Below, one piece after another: positions 9,426-18,347 of a stretch of 64,000 nt of DNA (the first letter of the stretch is position 1; every line of letters begins with the position of its first letter). The stretch comes from an uncultured Alphaproteobacteria bacterium (GTDB taxonomy: Bacteria > Pseudomonadota > Alphaproteobacteria > HIMB59 > GCA-002718135). The position numbers and the translations under genes are program-made. Where the stretch lies: the NCBI GenBank assembly GCA_902572735.1, contig CACGGX010000003.1, forward strand, positions 42,841 through 106,840, in the 5' to 3' direction. The notes beneath the pieces were generated by a model, which was not told where the DNA came from, ran no database searches, and saw nothing but the letters and a program-made list of their open reading frames with translations.

Positions 9426-10749
9426 AGTTTTAATTATAGATGATGAAAAGGACATTTGTTTTCTTATTTCAGAAATTCTAAAAGATGAAAATTATAATAC
9501 ATCAATTGCGCTCAATTCAGATGAAGCAATTAGTAAATTCAAAGAAATTAAACCCGACTTAGTTATTTTAGATGTGTGGCTATCTAACAGTAAATTAGAT
9601 GGTATTGAAATTTTAAAAGAATTGAAATCAATTAATAGTAATATTCCAATTATTATTATAAGTGGTCATGGAACTGTTGATCTTGCAGTAAAATCTATAA
9701 AAAATGGAGCATACGACTTTTTAGAGAAGCCATTCAATAGTGATAAATTAATCATTCTTACTAAGAGAGCAATAGAAAGTTCATCATTATTGAGTGAAAA
9801 TAAAAATTTAAAAGATACCTTAATTAAATCTATACCACTAATAGGGAATTCAGAATTCATAAAAAAAATTTACAAACATTTAAATGCCCAGAGTTCAAGT
9901 AATTCAAGATTATTAATTGAAGGACCATTTGGAACAGGAAAAAAACATTTTACAAATTTAATACATCAAAATTCACCATATAAAGATAAGCTCCCTATAT
10001 CAATTGATTTTAAAAAACTTACAAATGAAGCATTGGATAATATGTTTGTGGAAAATAAAAATGCAATTAATGAAAATATTTTTTATCGATCAAACAATAA
10101 TTCATTAATACTTCTCAATATTGAAACTCTACCAAATATTTATCAAAAAAAACTTTTAAATTTTCTAGAAAATAAAAAATTTTTTGAAGATCTTGATATT
10201 AAATTAAATCATAAAATTATTACAATTACTGAGAAAAATTTAGAAATAGAAATTGAAAAAGGTAATTTTATTAAAAGACTATATGATAGAATTTCGACAG
10301 ACTTTATAAAATTTACCTCTCTTTCTGACAGGAGAGATGATGTTCTTCCTATCCTTAATTTTTATTTAAATGAAAAAAGTGGAGGAAATTTAAATTTTAA
10401 ATTTTCTTCTAAAGCCTTAACTAAGTTACAAATGTATGATTGGCCTGGAAATATATCTCAATTAATTAACTATGTTGAGAAAAGTCTGATACTTAACCAA
10501 GATCAAAATATAAAAGAGTTAGAGGTTGATGATTTAGCTTTACAAATGGGGGATGAAACTGCGTCAAATTCTTCCAATAATTCACTGGATTTGTCATTAA
10601 AAGAAGCAAGATTTGAGTTTGAAAAAAATTATTTAATATCGCAAATTAAGAGATTTAATGGTAATATAACAAAAGTTTCTGAATTTACAGGAATGGAAAG
10701 AACTGCTCTTTATAGAAAATTTAAATCACTAGATATAAAAGTAGAATAA
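9418..10749 (+). CDS. ntrX: Response regulator NtrX with degenerate AAA+ domain
   Basis: 443 residues from the ATG at 9418; an in-frame TTG at 9409 is also possible, but MHKVLIIDDE fits the family start. The receiver domain (1-120) has acidic residues Asp8/Asp9 and phospho-acceptor Asp52. The central region resembles the sigma-54 AAA+ domain but is worn: the Walker A is GPFGTGKKH and no GAFTGA loop can be found. A Fis-type HTH closes the protein (TKVSEFTGMERTALYRKF). Without GAFTGA it should not activate sigma-54 polymerase, so it probably acts as a sigma-70 regulator. It is co-transcribed with ntrY and trkA. Confidence 0.9.
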   Translation: MHKVLIIDDEKDICFLISEILKDENYNTSIALNSDEAISKFKEIKPDLVILDVWLSNSKLDGIEILKELKSINSNIPIIIISGHGTVDLAVKSIKNGAYDFLEKPFNSDKLIILTKRAIESSSLLSENKNLKDTLIKSIPLIGNSEFIKKIYKHLNAQSSSNSRLLIEGPFGTGKKHFTNLIHQNSPYKDKLPISIDFKKLTNEALDNMFVENKNAINENIFYRSNNNSLILLNIETLPNIYQKKLLNFLENKKFFEDLDIKLNHKIITITEKNLEIEIEKGNFIKRLYDRISTDFIKFTSLSDRRDDVLPILNFYLNEKSGGNLNFKFSSKALTKLQMYDWPGNISQLINYVEKSLILNQDQNIKELEVDDLALQMGDETASNSSNNSLDLSLKEARFEFEKNYLISQIKRFNGNITKVSEFTGMERTALYRKFKSLDIKVE

Positions 10750-10756
10750 CTAATCA

Positions 10757-12121
10757 ATGAAAACTATTATTTGTGGTGCTGGAGATGTTGGATATAGTAT
10801 AGCTGATAAACTATCACGTGAAAATTTTGAAGTTACAGTTATTGATGAAGATGAAACTAGATTAAATAAAGTATCTGAAACATTGGATGTCAAAACAATA
10901 AATGGCATTCCTAGTATGCCAACAGTTTTAGAAAGTGCCAATGCAATTGACTGCGATATACTAATTGCAGTTACTAAGAGTGATGAAACTAATATGGTTA
11001 TTTGTCAAATTGGCCACTCTTTATTTAAAATAAAAAAGAAAATTGCAAGAATAAGACAACAAGATTATTTAAAAAATGATTGGAAAAATTTATATAATGA
11101 CGAAAATTTTCCAATAGATGCAATTATTTCTCCCGAGCAAGAGGTTGCTAAAGGCATATTTAGAAGATTAATTTCTCCAGGAACTATAGATATGGTTGAA
11201 TTATCTGATAAAAAATTAAAACTAATTGGATTAAAATGTGAGGATAATTTTTTACATTCAGGTTTATCTGTAAGAGAATTATCTGAAAAATTTCCTGATT
11301 ATCTTGCTAACATAATGTTTATATTTAGAGGAGACCAAAAATTTACTGTAAATTCTTCAACTAAAATTGAAAAAAAAGATACCATCTTTCTTGTTGTGGA
11401 AACTGATAATTTGACAGACGTGTTATCTGAATTTGGCCATCAAGAATTGCAGGCTAAAAAAGCAGTTATTATTGGTGGTGGAAATATAGGATTTTCACTT
11501 GCACAATTAATTGAAAATTCTGAAACATATATAAAAACTGAACTCATTGAAGCTAATAAAGAACGCGCAGAATTTCTTGCATCAAATTTAGAAAATATCA
11601 CAGTGACATGTGGAGATGGCCTGGACAATCAGATACTTGAAGAGGTAAACATATCAGATTCAGGCTACTCTATATCAATTACAGAAGATGATGAAGTTAA
11701 CATACTATCATCCTTACTAGCTAAAAGAGCTGGCGCCAATACATCAATAACTTTGATTAATAATAGTAATTATTCATCTTTGTTGTCTAATATTGGTGTT
11801 GATATGACCATAGATCCAAAAATAATAACAATTTCTAAAATTTTAGAAAAAGTTAGAGGTGTAAAAATAAGAAATGATTATTCCATAGGTGAAGGTTTTG
11901 GTGAAGTAATAGAGGCAGATATTCAATCAGAATCATTTCTTTGTAATAAAAATCTTAAAGAGTTAGAATTGCCAAAAGGTATACGTATTGGGTCAATTGT
12001 AAGAGATAAAAAAATTATAATCCCTAATAGTCAAACTATTTTTAAAGAAAATGATGATGTTGTTTTTTTTGCAGAAACAAACTGCATAAAAAAACTAGAG
12101 AAACTTTTATCAAAAGTTTAA
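10757..12121 (+). CDS. trkA: Potassium uptake regulator TrkA (Trk system NAD-binding subunit)
   Basis: 454 residues with the duplicated TrkA layout: an N-terminal Rossmann RCK domain (CGAGDVGYS near residue 6), a TrkA-C domain, a second Rossmann unit (IIGGGNIGFS at about 237) and a second TrkA-C domain at the end. TrkA binds NAD(H) and ATP and gates the TrkH/TrkG potassium channel at the inner membrane. It follows ntrX by 7 nt, the usual ntrYX-trkA order in alphaproteobacteria. No trkH gene is visible in the window. Confidence 0.95.
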   Translation: MKTIICGAGDVGYSIADKLSRENFEVTVIDEDETRLNKVSETLDVKTINGIPSMPTVLESANAIDCDILIAVTKSDETNMVICQIGHSLFKIKKKIARIRQQDYLKNDWKNLYNDENFPIDAIISPEQEVAKGIFRRLISPGTIDMVELSDKKLKLIGLKCEDNFLHSGLSVRELSEKFPDYLANIMFIFRGDQKFTVNSSTKIEKKDTIFLVVETDNLTDVLSEFGHQELQAKKAVIIGGGNIGFSLAQLIENSETYIKTELIEANKERAEFLASNLENITVTCGDGLDNQILEEVNISDSGYSISITEDDEVNILSSLLAKRAGANTSITLINNSNYSSLLSNIGVDMTIDPKIITISKILEKVRGVKIRNDYSIGEGFGEVIEADIQSESFLCNKNLKELELPKGIRIGSIVRDKKIIIPNSQTIFKENDDVVFFAETNCIKKLEKLLSKV

Positions 12122-12125
12122 TCTA

Positions 12126-12971
12126 ATGCCAAATTTTGCTTTTATAAATAACAAATTAGTAAATTTTAAATCGGCAAAAATTCATATAGAGGATAGAGGA
12201 TTGCAATTTGCTGATAGTGTTTATGAAGTTATCGCAGTTTTGAATAATAATTTAATTGATTTAGATTTTCATCTTAAGAGATTACAATATTCTCTTCGTG
12301 AATTAGAAATCAAATTCAAAATTAATAAAAAAAACTTAACTAATATTTTTCTAAATCTAGTAAAAAAAAATAAAACAAGAAATGGTATAATATATTTACA
12401 AATTACAAGAGGTATTCAATTTAGAGAACACAAATATCAAAAAAATTTAATCCCAACTTTGATTGTATACACAAGAAATAAAAGTTTTAATTTACCTGGA
12501 AAAAAATTTGTAGGAGTAAAAACAATTACATACCAAGATCTTCGATGGAAAAGACGTGATATTAAAACAGTAAATTTACTTCCAAATATTATAGCTGCAA
12601 ATATGGCCAAAAAGAAAAATGCATATGAGGCAATTCTAATACAAAATGGAAAAGTAACTGAGGGTACATCTTCTAATATTTGGATTATTAAAAGAAATAA
12701 TTTAATAACTCATCCAGCAAATTCTGATATTTTAAAAGGAGTAACTAGAACATCTCTTTTAAAAATTATAAAAAAAACTAACCTTAAACTAATTGAAAAA
12801 CAATTTACCCATAAGCAATTAATTAATGCTGACGAAGTATTTTTAACAAGCTCTGGAAGTTTTATTACTCCTATTTTAAAAATTGATAATAAAAAAATAA
12901 ATAATGGTAAAATTGGTAATATCACATTGAAACTAGCAGAAATGTATACAGAAGCATGTATAAATGGATAA
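12126..12971 (+). CDS. dat: Class IV aminotransferase, D-amino-acid aminotransferase-like
   Basis: 281 residues, full length for a fold-type IV PLP aminotransferase. Visible features are IEDRGLQFADSVYE near the N-terminus, the PLP lysine at Lys147 in RRDIKTVNLLPN, and EGTSSNIWI followed by ILKGVTR in the second half. The family includes D-alanine transaminase, branched-chain aminotransferase and aminodeoxychorismate lyase. Position after trkA is typical of the alphaproteobacterial gene annotated as D-amino-acid aminotransferase. It starts 4 nt after trkA and overlaps the next gene by 8 nt. The exact substrate cannot be read from sequence. Confidence 0.8.
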   Translation: MPNFAFINNKLVNFKSAKIHIEDRGLQFADSVYEVIAVLNNNLIDLDFHLKRLQYSLRELEIKFKINKKNLTNIFLNLVKKNKTRNGIIYLQITRGIQFREHKYQKNLIPTLIVYTRNKSFNLPGKKFVGVKTITYQDLRWKRRDIKTVNLLPNIIAANMAKKKNAYEAILIQNGKVTEGTSSNIWIIKRNNLITHPANSDILKGVTRTSLLKIIKKTNLKLIEKQFTHKQLINADEVFLTSSGSFITPILKIDNKKINNGKIGNITLKLAEMYTEACING

Positions 12972-13770
12972 TATAAAGCAAGAGGACATTGAGGACATTT
13001 GTTTTAACGTAAGTCAAAATATTATTTTGCCGAAATTTAAAAATTTATCAGAGGATGAAATTAATTATAAAAATGGATCTGATTTAGTAACTGCAGCTGA
13101 TATCGAAGCAGAAAAAGAGTTAAAAAAAAATTTATTAAAAATCTTACCTTCTTCAAATTTTATAGGTGAAGAGGAATATTCTAGAAATGAAAATATATTA
13201 AATTTTTATAATGAAGATGCATATTGCTGGACTGTTGATCCAATAGATGGGACAACAAATTTTGCTAATGGTAGAGATAAATTTGCAATTATGATAGCCT
13301 TAACATTTAAAGAAAAAATTTTACGTTCTTGGATATATAAGCCACTAGATAAAATTATGTGTTCTGCTATTGTAAATGAAGGTGCTTATATCGATAATAA
13401 TAAAATTATCACAAAAGAAGTAAATATAATTGAAGAAACTATAGGATCAATAAGTACAAAGTATTGGGAACCAGGATTTAAAGAAAGGTTAAAAATATTT
13501 AAAAATATATTTAAAGAAGTTAATTCTTATAGATGCATTGGTTTTGAATATATTGATATAGGTATTGGCATTAGGAATTTTGCTATTTTATCAAAACTAT
13601 CTCCCTGGGATCATATTCCAGGTATTCTTTTTGTCAGAGAAGCAGGTGGTGCTGACATAGATTTTGATAAAAATAAATATGACTTTACAAAAAAGAATAA
13701 GAATTTAATTGTTAGTAATTCAGAAGATTTGAATTTTAAAATTTTAGAAAAATTAGGAGAATATTCATGA
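12964..13770 (+). CDS. Inositol-monophosphatase-family phosphatase (HisN-like)
   Basis: 268 residues with the metal-binding motifs of the IMPase family: IGEEE around Glu69, DPIDGTTNF with Asp92 and Asp95, and WDHIPGILFVREAGG with the third metal aspartate near residue 218. These Mg-dependent enzymes dephosphorylate inositol phosphates, fructose bisphosphate, 3'-phosphoadenosine phosphate or histidinol phosphate. In alphaproteobacteria one paralogue is histidinol-phosphatase HisN, but nothing here is histidine-specific. The gene overlaps dat by 8 nt and the next gene by 4 nt, suggesting one transcript. Confidence 0.85.
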   Translation: MDNIKQEDIEDICFNVSQNIILPKFKNLSEDEINYKNGSDLVTAADIEAEKELKKNLLKILPSSNFIGEEEYSRNENILNFYNEDAYCWTVDPIDGTTNFANGRDKFAIMIALTFKEKILRSWIYKPLDKIMCSAIVNEGAYIDNNKIITKEVNIIEETIGSISTKYWEPGFKERLKIFKNIFKEVNSYRCIGFEYIDIGIGIRNFAILSKLSPWDHIPGILFVREAGGADIDFDKNKYDFTKKNKNLIVSNSEDLNFKILEKLGEYS

Positions 13771-14639
13771 GTATTAAAAATGTTTCTTTTATTGGCTTAG
13801 GAGTAATGGGTTATCCAATGGCAGGTCATCTTCAAAACAAAGGTTATAATGTAACTGTATATAATAGAACAACTGCTAAAGCAGAAAAATGGGTAGAAGA
13901 ATATAAAGGTAGCATGGCTAAAACTCCTGGTGAAGCTTCTCAAAATTCTGAAATTGTTTTTATGTGTGTTGGACGCGATGAAGATATTATTGAAGTAATG
14001 GAAGGTGAGGATGGAATTCTTTCAGAAGTAACTGAAGGATCAATAATCGTTGATCACACAACAGCTTCTGCAGAGATAGCAAGAAATTATTATCTAAAAC
14101 TTAAAGATAAAAAATTGAGTTTTCTTGATGCTCCTGTATCGGGCGGTCAAGCTGGTGCAGAAAATGGCGTTCTTTCCATTATGATTGGCGGCGATGAAAA
14201 AGATTATAATACTGTTAAACCAGTTCTCACATCTTATGGAAAAGCAGTTGAACTTATAGGTCCATCTGGATCAGGTCAAATAGCTAAAATGATAAATCAA
14301 ATTTGTATTGCGGGATTAGTTCAAGGTTTATCTGAAGCAATGGCTTTTGGAAAAAAATCGAATGTAGACATGGAAAAAGTTCTAAGTGTAATATCAAAAG
14401 GAGCGGCACAATCATGGCAGATGGAAAATAGATATAGAACTATGCTCGATGGGAAATTTGATTATGGTTTTGCTGTAGATTGGATGCGTAAAGATTTATC
14501 AATTTGTTTTAATGAAGCTGATAAGAATGGTGCTAATCTTCCTATTACAAAAATAGTTGATAAATATTATGAAGAAGTCCAAAAGAATGGTGGTAATAGA
14601 TTTGACACGTCATCTTTAATGACGCTCGTTGATAAATAG
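13767..14639 (+). CDS. Beta-hydroxyacid dehydrogenase (3-hydroxyisobutyrate / tartronate semialdehyde reductase family)
   Basis: 290 residues, the normal length of the family. An N-terminal Rossmann domain carries GLGVMGYPMAG (10-20) and an NRT segment typical of NADP-preferring members. Substrate-site motifs follow: DAPVSGGQAGAENG (about 125-138) and SGSGQIAKMINQ with the catalytic lysine near residue 174. Candidate substrates are 3-hydroxyisobutyrate, tartronate semialdehyde or succinic semialdehyde; sequence alone does not decide. It starts within the end of the phosphatase gene (ATGA) and its TAG overlaps the GTG of the next gene by one base. Confidence 0.88.
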   Translation: MSIKNVSFIGLGVMGYPMAGHLQNKGYNVTVYNRTTAKAEKWVEEYKGSMAKTPGEASQNSEIVFMCVGRDEDIIEVMEGEDGILSEVTEGSIIVDHTTASAEIARNYYLKLKDKKLSFLDAPVSGGQAGAENGVLSIMIGGDEKDYNTVKPVLTSYGKAVELIGPSGSGQIAKMINQICIAGLVQGLSEAMAFGKKSNVDMEKVLSVISKGAAQSWQMENRYRTMLDGKFDYGFAVDWMRKDLSICFNEADKNGANLPITKIVDKYYEEVQKNGGNRFDTSSLMTLVDK

Positions 14640-15547
14640 TGGTAAATAAATATTTATTAGCTATTATTTTATTAATTGCCTCCTCTTTTTTTTGGTCTGG
14701 AAATTTTTTTGCTGGTAAAATTGCATATAATACAGACTTGTCTCCGTTTAAATTAAGTTTTTTTCGATGGACTTTGGCTTTTATTATACTTTTACCTTTT
14801 ACGTATAGTGCGATAAGAAAAAATTTAAAATATTATAAAGAAAATTTATTATTAATTAGTTTGATCGCATTTCTTGGTGTAACAATCTTTAATTCTTTTA
14901 CTTATATATCTTTACAAACAACACTTGTAATTAATTCTGCTCTTATGAATTCTGTAACACCAGTTCTAATAATTGGTTTTTCATGGTTGATATTTAAAAC
15001 GAAGACAAGTTTACTACAATTTATCGGAATATTCTTATCTGTAATTGGTGCATTTTGTATTATTTTAAAAGGGAATTTAAATAATCTTTATTCTTTTCAA
15101 TTTACAAGTGGTGATATTTGGATGTTTATTGCTGCACTTTCATGGTGCGTGTATTCAGTACTATTAAGAAAAATTGATAAAAATCTTTCTCAACTTGCAA
15201 CTTTAGAAGTGCTTATATTTATTGGTTTAATTTTTCTCATACCTTTATATTTAGTAGAGTCTTCAAATTCTACTTTCATTCCTGATAATAGTACTGATTA
15301 CTTAATAATTATTTATGTGGCCATATTTGCAAGTATTGTTTCTTTTTTTTCATGGAATATGGGAGTTTCAATTATAGGCGCTAACAGAGCTGGGTTATTT
15401 TTACACTTAATACCAGTATTTAGTTCAATTTGGGCAATAAGTTTTTTAGGAGAACAATTTGCTTTATTTCATTTAATTGGAACTATATTTATATTATTGG
15501 GAATAATACTCTCAAACTTAAATTTTAAATATGTCAAAGATAATTAA
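14639..15547 (+). CDS. EamA/DMT-superfamily transporter
   Basis: 302 residues with about ten hydrophobic segments arranged as two EamA repeats. The first opens with SSFFWSGNFFAGKIA and the second contains AALSWCVYSVLLRK. DMT transporters usually export metabolites or take up small organic solutes at the inner membrane; substrate cannot be predicted. The GTG start overlaps the previous stop by one base (TAGTG). The end overlaps msrB by 17 nt. A second, unrelated EamA gene lies in the phosphonate island. Confidence 0.88.
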   Translation: MVNKYLLAIILLIASSFFWSGNFFAGKIAYNTDLSPFKLSFFRWTLAFIILLPFTYSAIRKNLKYYKENLLLISLIAFLGVTIFNSFTYISLQTTLVINSALMNSVTPVLIIGFSWLIFKTKTSLLQFIGIFLSVIGAFCIILKGNLNNLYSFQFTSGDIWMFIAALSWCVYSVLLRKIDKNLSQLATLEVLIFIGLIFLIPLYLVESSNSTFIPDNSTDYLIIIYVAIFASIVSFFSWNMGVSIIGANRAGLFLHLIPVFSSIWAISFLGEQFALFHLIGTIFILLGIILSNLNFKYVKDN

Positions 15548-15926
15548 AACAGATGAAGAATGGAAATCTCTTCTTACAGAAGATGAATATTACGTAACAA
15601 GACAAAAGGGAACAGAACCTCCTTTTTCTGGTAAAAATTTTGAAATTGTTAATGGTGGTATTTTTAAATGTAAATGCTGTGGTAATGAATTATTTAAAAG
15701 TTCAACAAAATATGATTCTTATTGTGGGTGGCCAAGTTTTTTTGAACAAATTTCACCTGAAGCAATTAAAACAGAGACTGATAGATCGCATGGAATGGTG
15801 CGTATTGAAATTATGTGTGCCAAATGTGATGCCCATTTAGGTCATGTCTTTGATGATGGCCCTGAGCCTACTGGCAAAAGATACTGTGTAAATTCTCTTT
15901 CTATTAATTACGAAGAATTTGAATAA
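15531..15926 (+). CDS. msrB: Peptide-methionine (R)-S-oxide reductase
   Basis: 131 residues, a complete MsrB domain. Two CxxC pairs that bind structural zinc are present (CKCC near residue 45 and CAKC near 97), with the CGWPSFF motif. The catalytic cysteine is Cys119 in RYCVNS. MsrB reduces methionine-R-sulfoxide in oxidised proteins using thioredoxin. It overlaps the preceding transporter by 17 nt and the next transporter by 8 nt. Confidence 0.96.
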   Translation: MSKIIKTDEEWKSLLTEDEYYVTRQKGTEPPFSGKNFEIVNGGIFKCKCCGNELFKSSTKYDSYCGWPSFFEQISPEAIKTETDRSHGMVRIEIMCAKCDAHLGHVFDDGPEPTGKRYCVNSLSINYEEFE

Positions 15927-17100
15927 TACTTTTTACACACTACTATTTTCCTCAATAGGTCATGCTCTCATGCATATGTTTGCAGCATTTTATTTTGTAA
16001 TCGTTCTGACGATAGAAAAAGAATGGAATATTTCTTACGATCAATTAATTAGATTATGGTCTCTTGGAGCTCTACTAATTGGTTTAGGGGCAATTCCTTT
16101 TGGGTGGCTAAGTGATAAATGGTCCCGTTCAGGAACAATGACAATTATGTTTATTGGAATGGGATTAGCCTCCATTTTATGTGGTTTAAGCACATCAGTT
16201 TCTTTTTTATTTTTTTCCTTATCACTTCTTGGACTTTTCTGTTCCATTTATCATCCTGTAGGCATTCCTTGGGTGATTCATGCAGCTAACAAACAGGGAA
16301 GAGCGCTTGGTGTAAATGGTATTTTTGGTGGGGTAGGGATAGGCTCTGGAGCATTTGTAGCTGGTACTCTGACAGAATTACTAAATTGGCAACTAGCTTT
16401 TATATTACCTGGTTTAATATCAATTATTATTGGGTTTATTCTTATTTACTTAATCTTAATTGATAAAATATCTTACAAAAATTATTTTATTAAAAATGAT
16501 GATCAAGATCATTCTCGTAATGAGATGATTTTAATTGCATTAATAATGCTATTATCAATGTTTGCTCTTGGATTATCTTTTCACAATACACAAACAGCCT
16601 TACCAAAGGTTTTTGAAATACGTATCGGCAATATTAATTCTATTCAAATTGGATTTATGATAGCAATTATTTATTTTATTTCTGGCGCAACAACATTTGT
16701 TGGAGGCTTACTTGCTGATAGATTTAATTTAAAAACCATTTACTTAATTGGTATATTTCTTCAGTTTCCGTGTTATCTTGGTATAGCTTACATATCTGGT
16801 TACTCTTTAGTTGTGTTATGTATTCTTGCTGCCGTATTTAATGCAAGTATTCTGCCTACAGAAAATCTCCTACTTGGGAGATTTACACCTCAAAAATATC
16901 ATGGTGTTGTATACGGAATTAAGTTTATTCTCGCATTTGGTTCAGGGCCAATATCAGTATTCTTAATTTCAGAAATATATTCGATTACTCTAGAGTTTAC
17001 TTATTTATTTTTAATTAATGCAGTAATGATGGCTTTAGTTTCAATATTTATTATTTTTTTACCAATTCAAAATAAAAATAATATTATTACTCAGGATTAG
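15919..17100 (+). CDS. Major facilitator superfamily transporter
   Basis: 393 residues with about twelve membrane segments. The loop between segments 2 and 3 has the MFS signature GWLSDKWSRSG, and a matching GGLLADRFNLK occurs in the second half. No substrate-specific motif is recognised. The start chosen is a TTG overlapping the msrB stop; the first in-frame ATG, at about residue 15, would remove part of the first membrane segment. The 3' end overlaps the convergent small gene at 17087 by 14 nt. Confidence 0.85.
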   Translation: MNNTFYTLLFSSIGHALMHMFAAFYFVIVLTIEKEWNISYDQLIRLWSLGALLIGLGAIPFGWLSDKWSRSGTMTIMFIGMGLASILCGLSTSVSFLFFSLSLLGLFCSIYHPVGIPWVIHAANKQGRALGVNGIFGGVGIGSGAFVAGTLTELLNWQLAFILPGLISIIIGFILIYLILIDKISYKNYFIKNDDQDHSRNEMILIALIMLLSMFALGLSFHNTQTALPKVFEIRIGNINSIQIGFMIAIIYFISGATTFVGGLLADRFNLKTIYLIGIFLQFPCYLGIAYISGYSLVVLCILAAVFNASILPTENLLLGRFTPQKYHGVVYGIKFILAFGSGPISVFLISEIYSITLEFTYLFLINAVMMALVSIFIIFLPIQNKNNIITQD

Positions 17101-17314
17101 ATTTTAATATTTCGAGATAATCAGTAACATTATTAAATTTATCATCTGGTATATCTTTATATGTCATACCAAAATGATTTTTTACTTCTAAAGCAACATG
17201 AGCATAAGGATTTCTACCCTTAGGATGATTTGGATGATCTGGTAATTTACCTTTTAAAAAATCACCTGTTTCTTGAATTAGCTTCCAGAGTTTACTTGCG
17301 TTTTCTTTATTCAT
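17087..17314 (-). CDS. Small conserved-looking soluble protein of unknown function
   Basis: 75 residues from an ATG at 17314; an upstream in-frame TTG would add five residues. The protein is hydrophilic with no membrane segment. It contains a distinctive Pro/His-rich stretch, LPDHPNHPKGRNPYAHV, followed by FGMTYKDIPDD. This looks like a conserved core rather than chance ORF sequence. I recognise no function. It is convergent with the MFS gene (14 nt overlap) and its start is 37 bp from the start of the divergent desaturase gene. Confidence 0.6.
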   Translation of the reverse strand: MNKENASKLWKLIQETGDFLKGKLPDHPNHPKGRNPYAHVALEVKNHFGMTYKDIPDDKFNNVTDYLEILKSNPE

Positions 17315-17351
17315 ATTTAAAAATATCAATATTAAAATATAATTAATTACT

Positions 17352-18347
17352 ATGCACGCAGATTCATCAACTTGGTTTAAGCCTAAAATTGATAAAAATA
17401 AATTAAAAGAACTTTCAAAAAGAAGTGATATTCCAGGACTTATTCATTTTGCAGTTTACTTTTTATCATTAATTATTTTTGGTTACCTTTCTTTTATTTT
17501 TTGGGGAACGTGGTTTTTTTTAATATTTTTTTTCATTTATTCTACAATTTATACATTTGCTGTGGCTAATGGACATGAAACAATTCACAGGACAGCATTT
17601 AAATCTCGATGGATCAATGAAGTGTTTTGTTATATTTCTTTTTTTCAACTACATTCAGAGCCCTTAAGTTTTAGATGGAGCCATACCTTTCATCATTCAA
17701 ACACATTACAAACAGAAGGAGAGTATGATCATGAAATTGAAGTGAAAAGACCTACTGATTTATTAAAATTTTTTTTAAAATTTATTCCTTTAACCGATTT
17801 ATTTTATATTCATCAGTCAAGTTTTGTTACAGTAACTAAGCTTGCTTTTGGAATAATGAATCCAAGTAATATAATATCAGCTCCAAAAAATCAGTGGAAC
17901 AAAATTATCTGGAATGCTAGAATTCTAATACTCTTTTGGATTTTAATTATTACAGCTTCGATTTATTTACAAACGTTCTGGTTTCTTATTTTTTATTTTT
18001 TACCACCATTTGTAGGCAGACCTATTCACTTTGCTGTAAATGTTACTCAGCATTTAGCAGCGAAATTTGATACTCATGACCATCGATTAAGTACTCATAC
18101 TATTATTTTAAATCCAATATTAAGTTTTTATTATTGGCATATGGAGTATCACCTTGAGCATCATCTTTTTCCAATGGTGCCTTCTTATAATCTCAAGAAA
18201 CTACGAAAAGAAATTAAGGATGAACTACCTGAACCATTTTATGGGTTATTCCATTTCTATAAAACAACATTACCTTATCTTATCAAGTTAGCGTTTAATT
18301 CTGAAAATTATTATAGAGTAGATATTTCAAAAATATCAAAAACTTGA
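17352..18347 (+). CDS. Membrane fatty-acid-desaturase/hydroxylase family protein
   Basis: 331 residues with four or more membrane helices and the three histidine clusters of the di-iron membrane desaturase/alkane-hydroxylase superfamily. These are HETIH (75-79), HTFHH near residue 113, and HMEYHLEHH near residue 265. Such enzymes use O2 to introduce double bonds or hydroxyls into lipids or hydrocarbons. Specificity is not evident. The ATG at 17352 is preceded by only 37 bp of shared upstream space with the small divergent gene. The TGA abuts the stop of the convergent pepC with no bases between them. Confidence 0.85.
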   Translation: MHADSSTWFKPKIDKNKLKELSKRSDIPGLIHFAVYFLSLIIFGYLSFIFWGTWFFLIFFFIYSTIYTFAVANGHETIHRTAFKSRWINEVFCYISFFQLHSEPLSFRWSHTFHHSNTLQTEGEYDHEIEVKRPTDLLKFFLKFIPLTDLFYIHQSSFVTVTKLAFGIMNPSNIISAPKNQWNKIIWNARILILFWILIITASIYLQTFWFLIFYFLPPFVGRPIHFAVNVTQHLAAKFDTHDHRLSTHTIILNPILSFYYWHMEYHLEHHLFPMVPSYNLKKLRKEIKDELPEPFYGLFHFYKTTLPYLIKLAFNSENYYRVDISKISKT

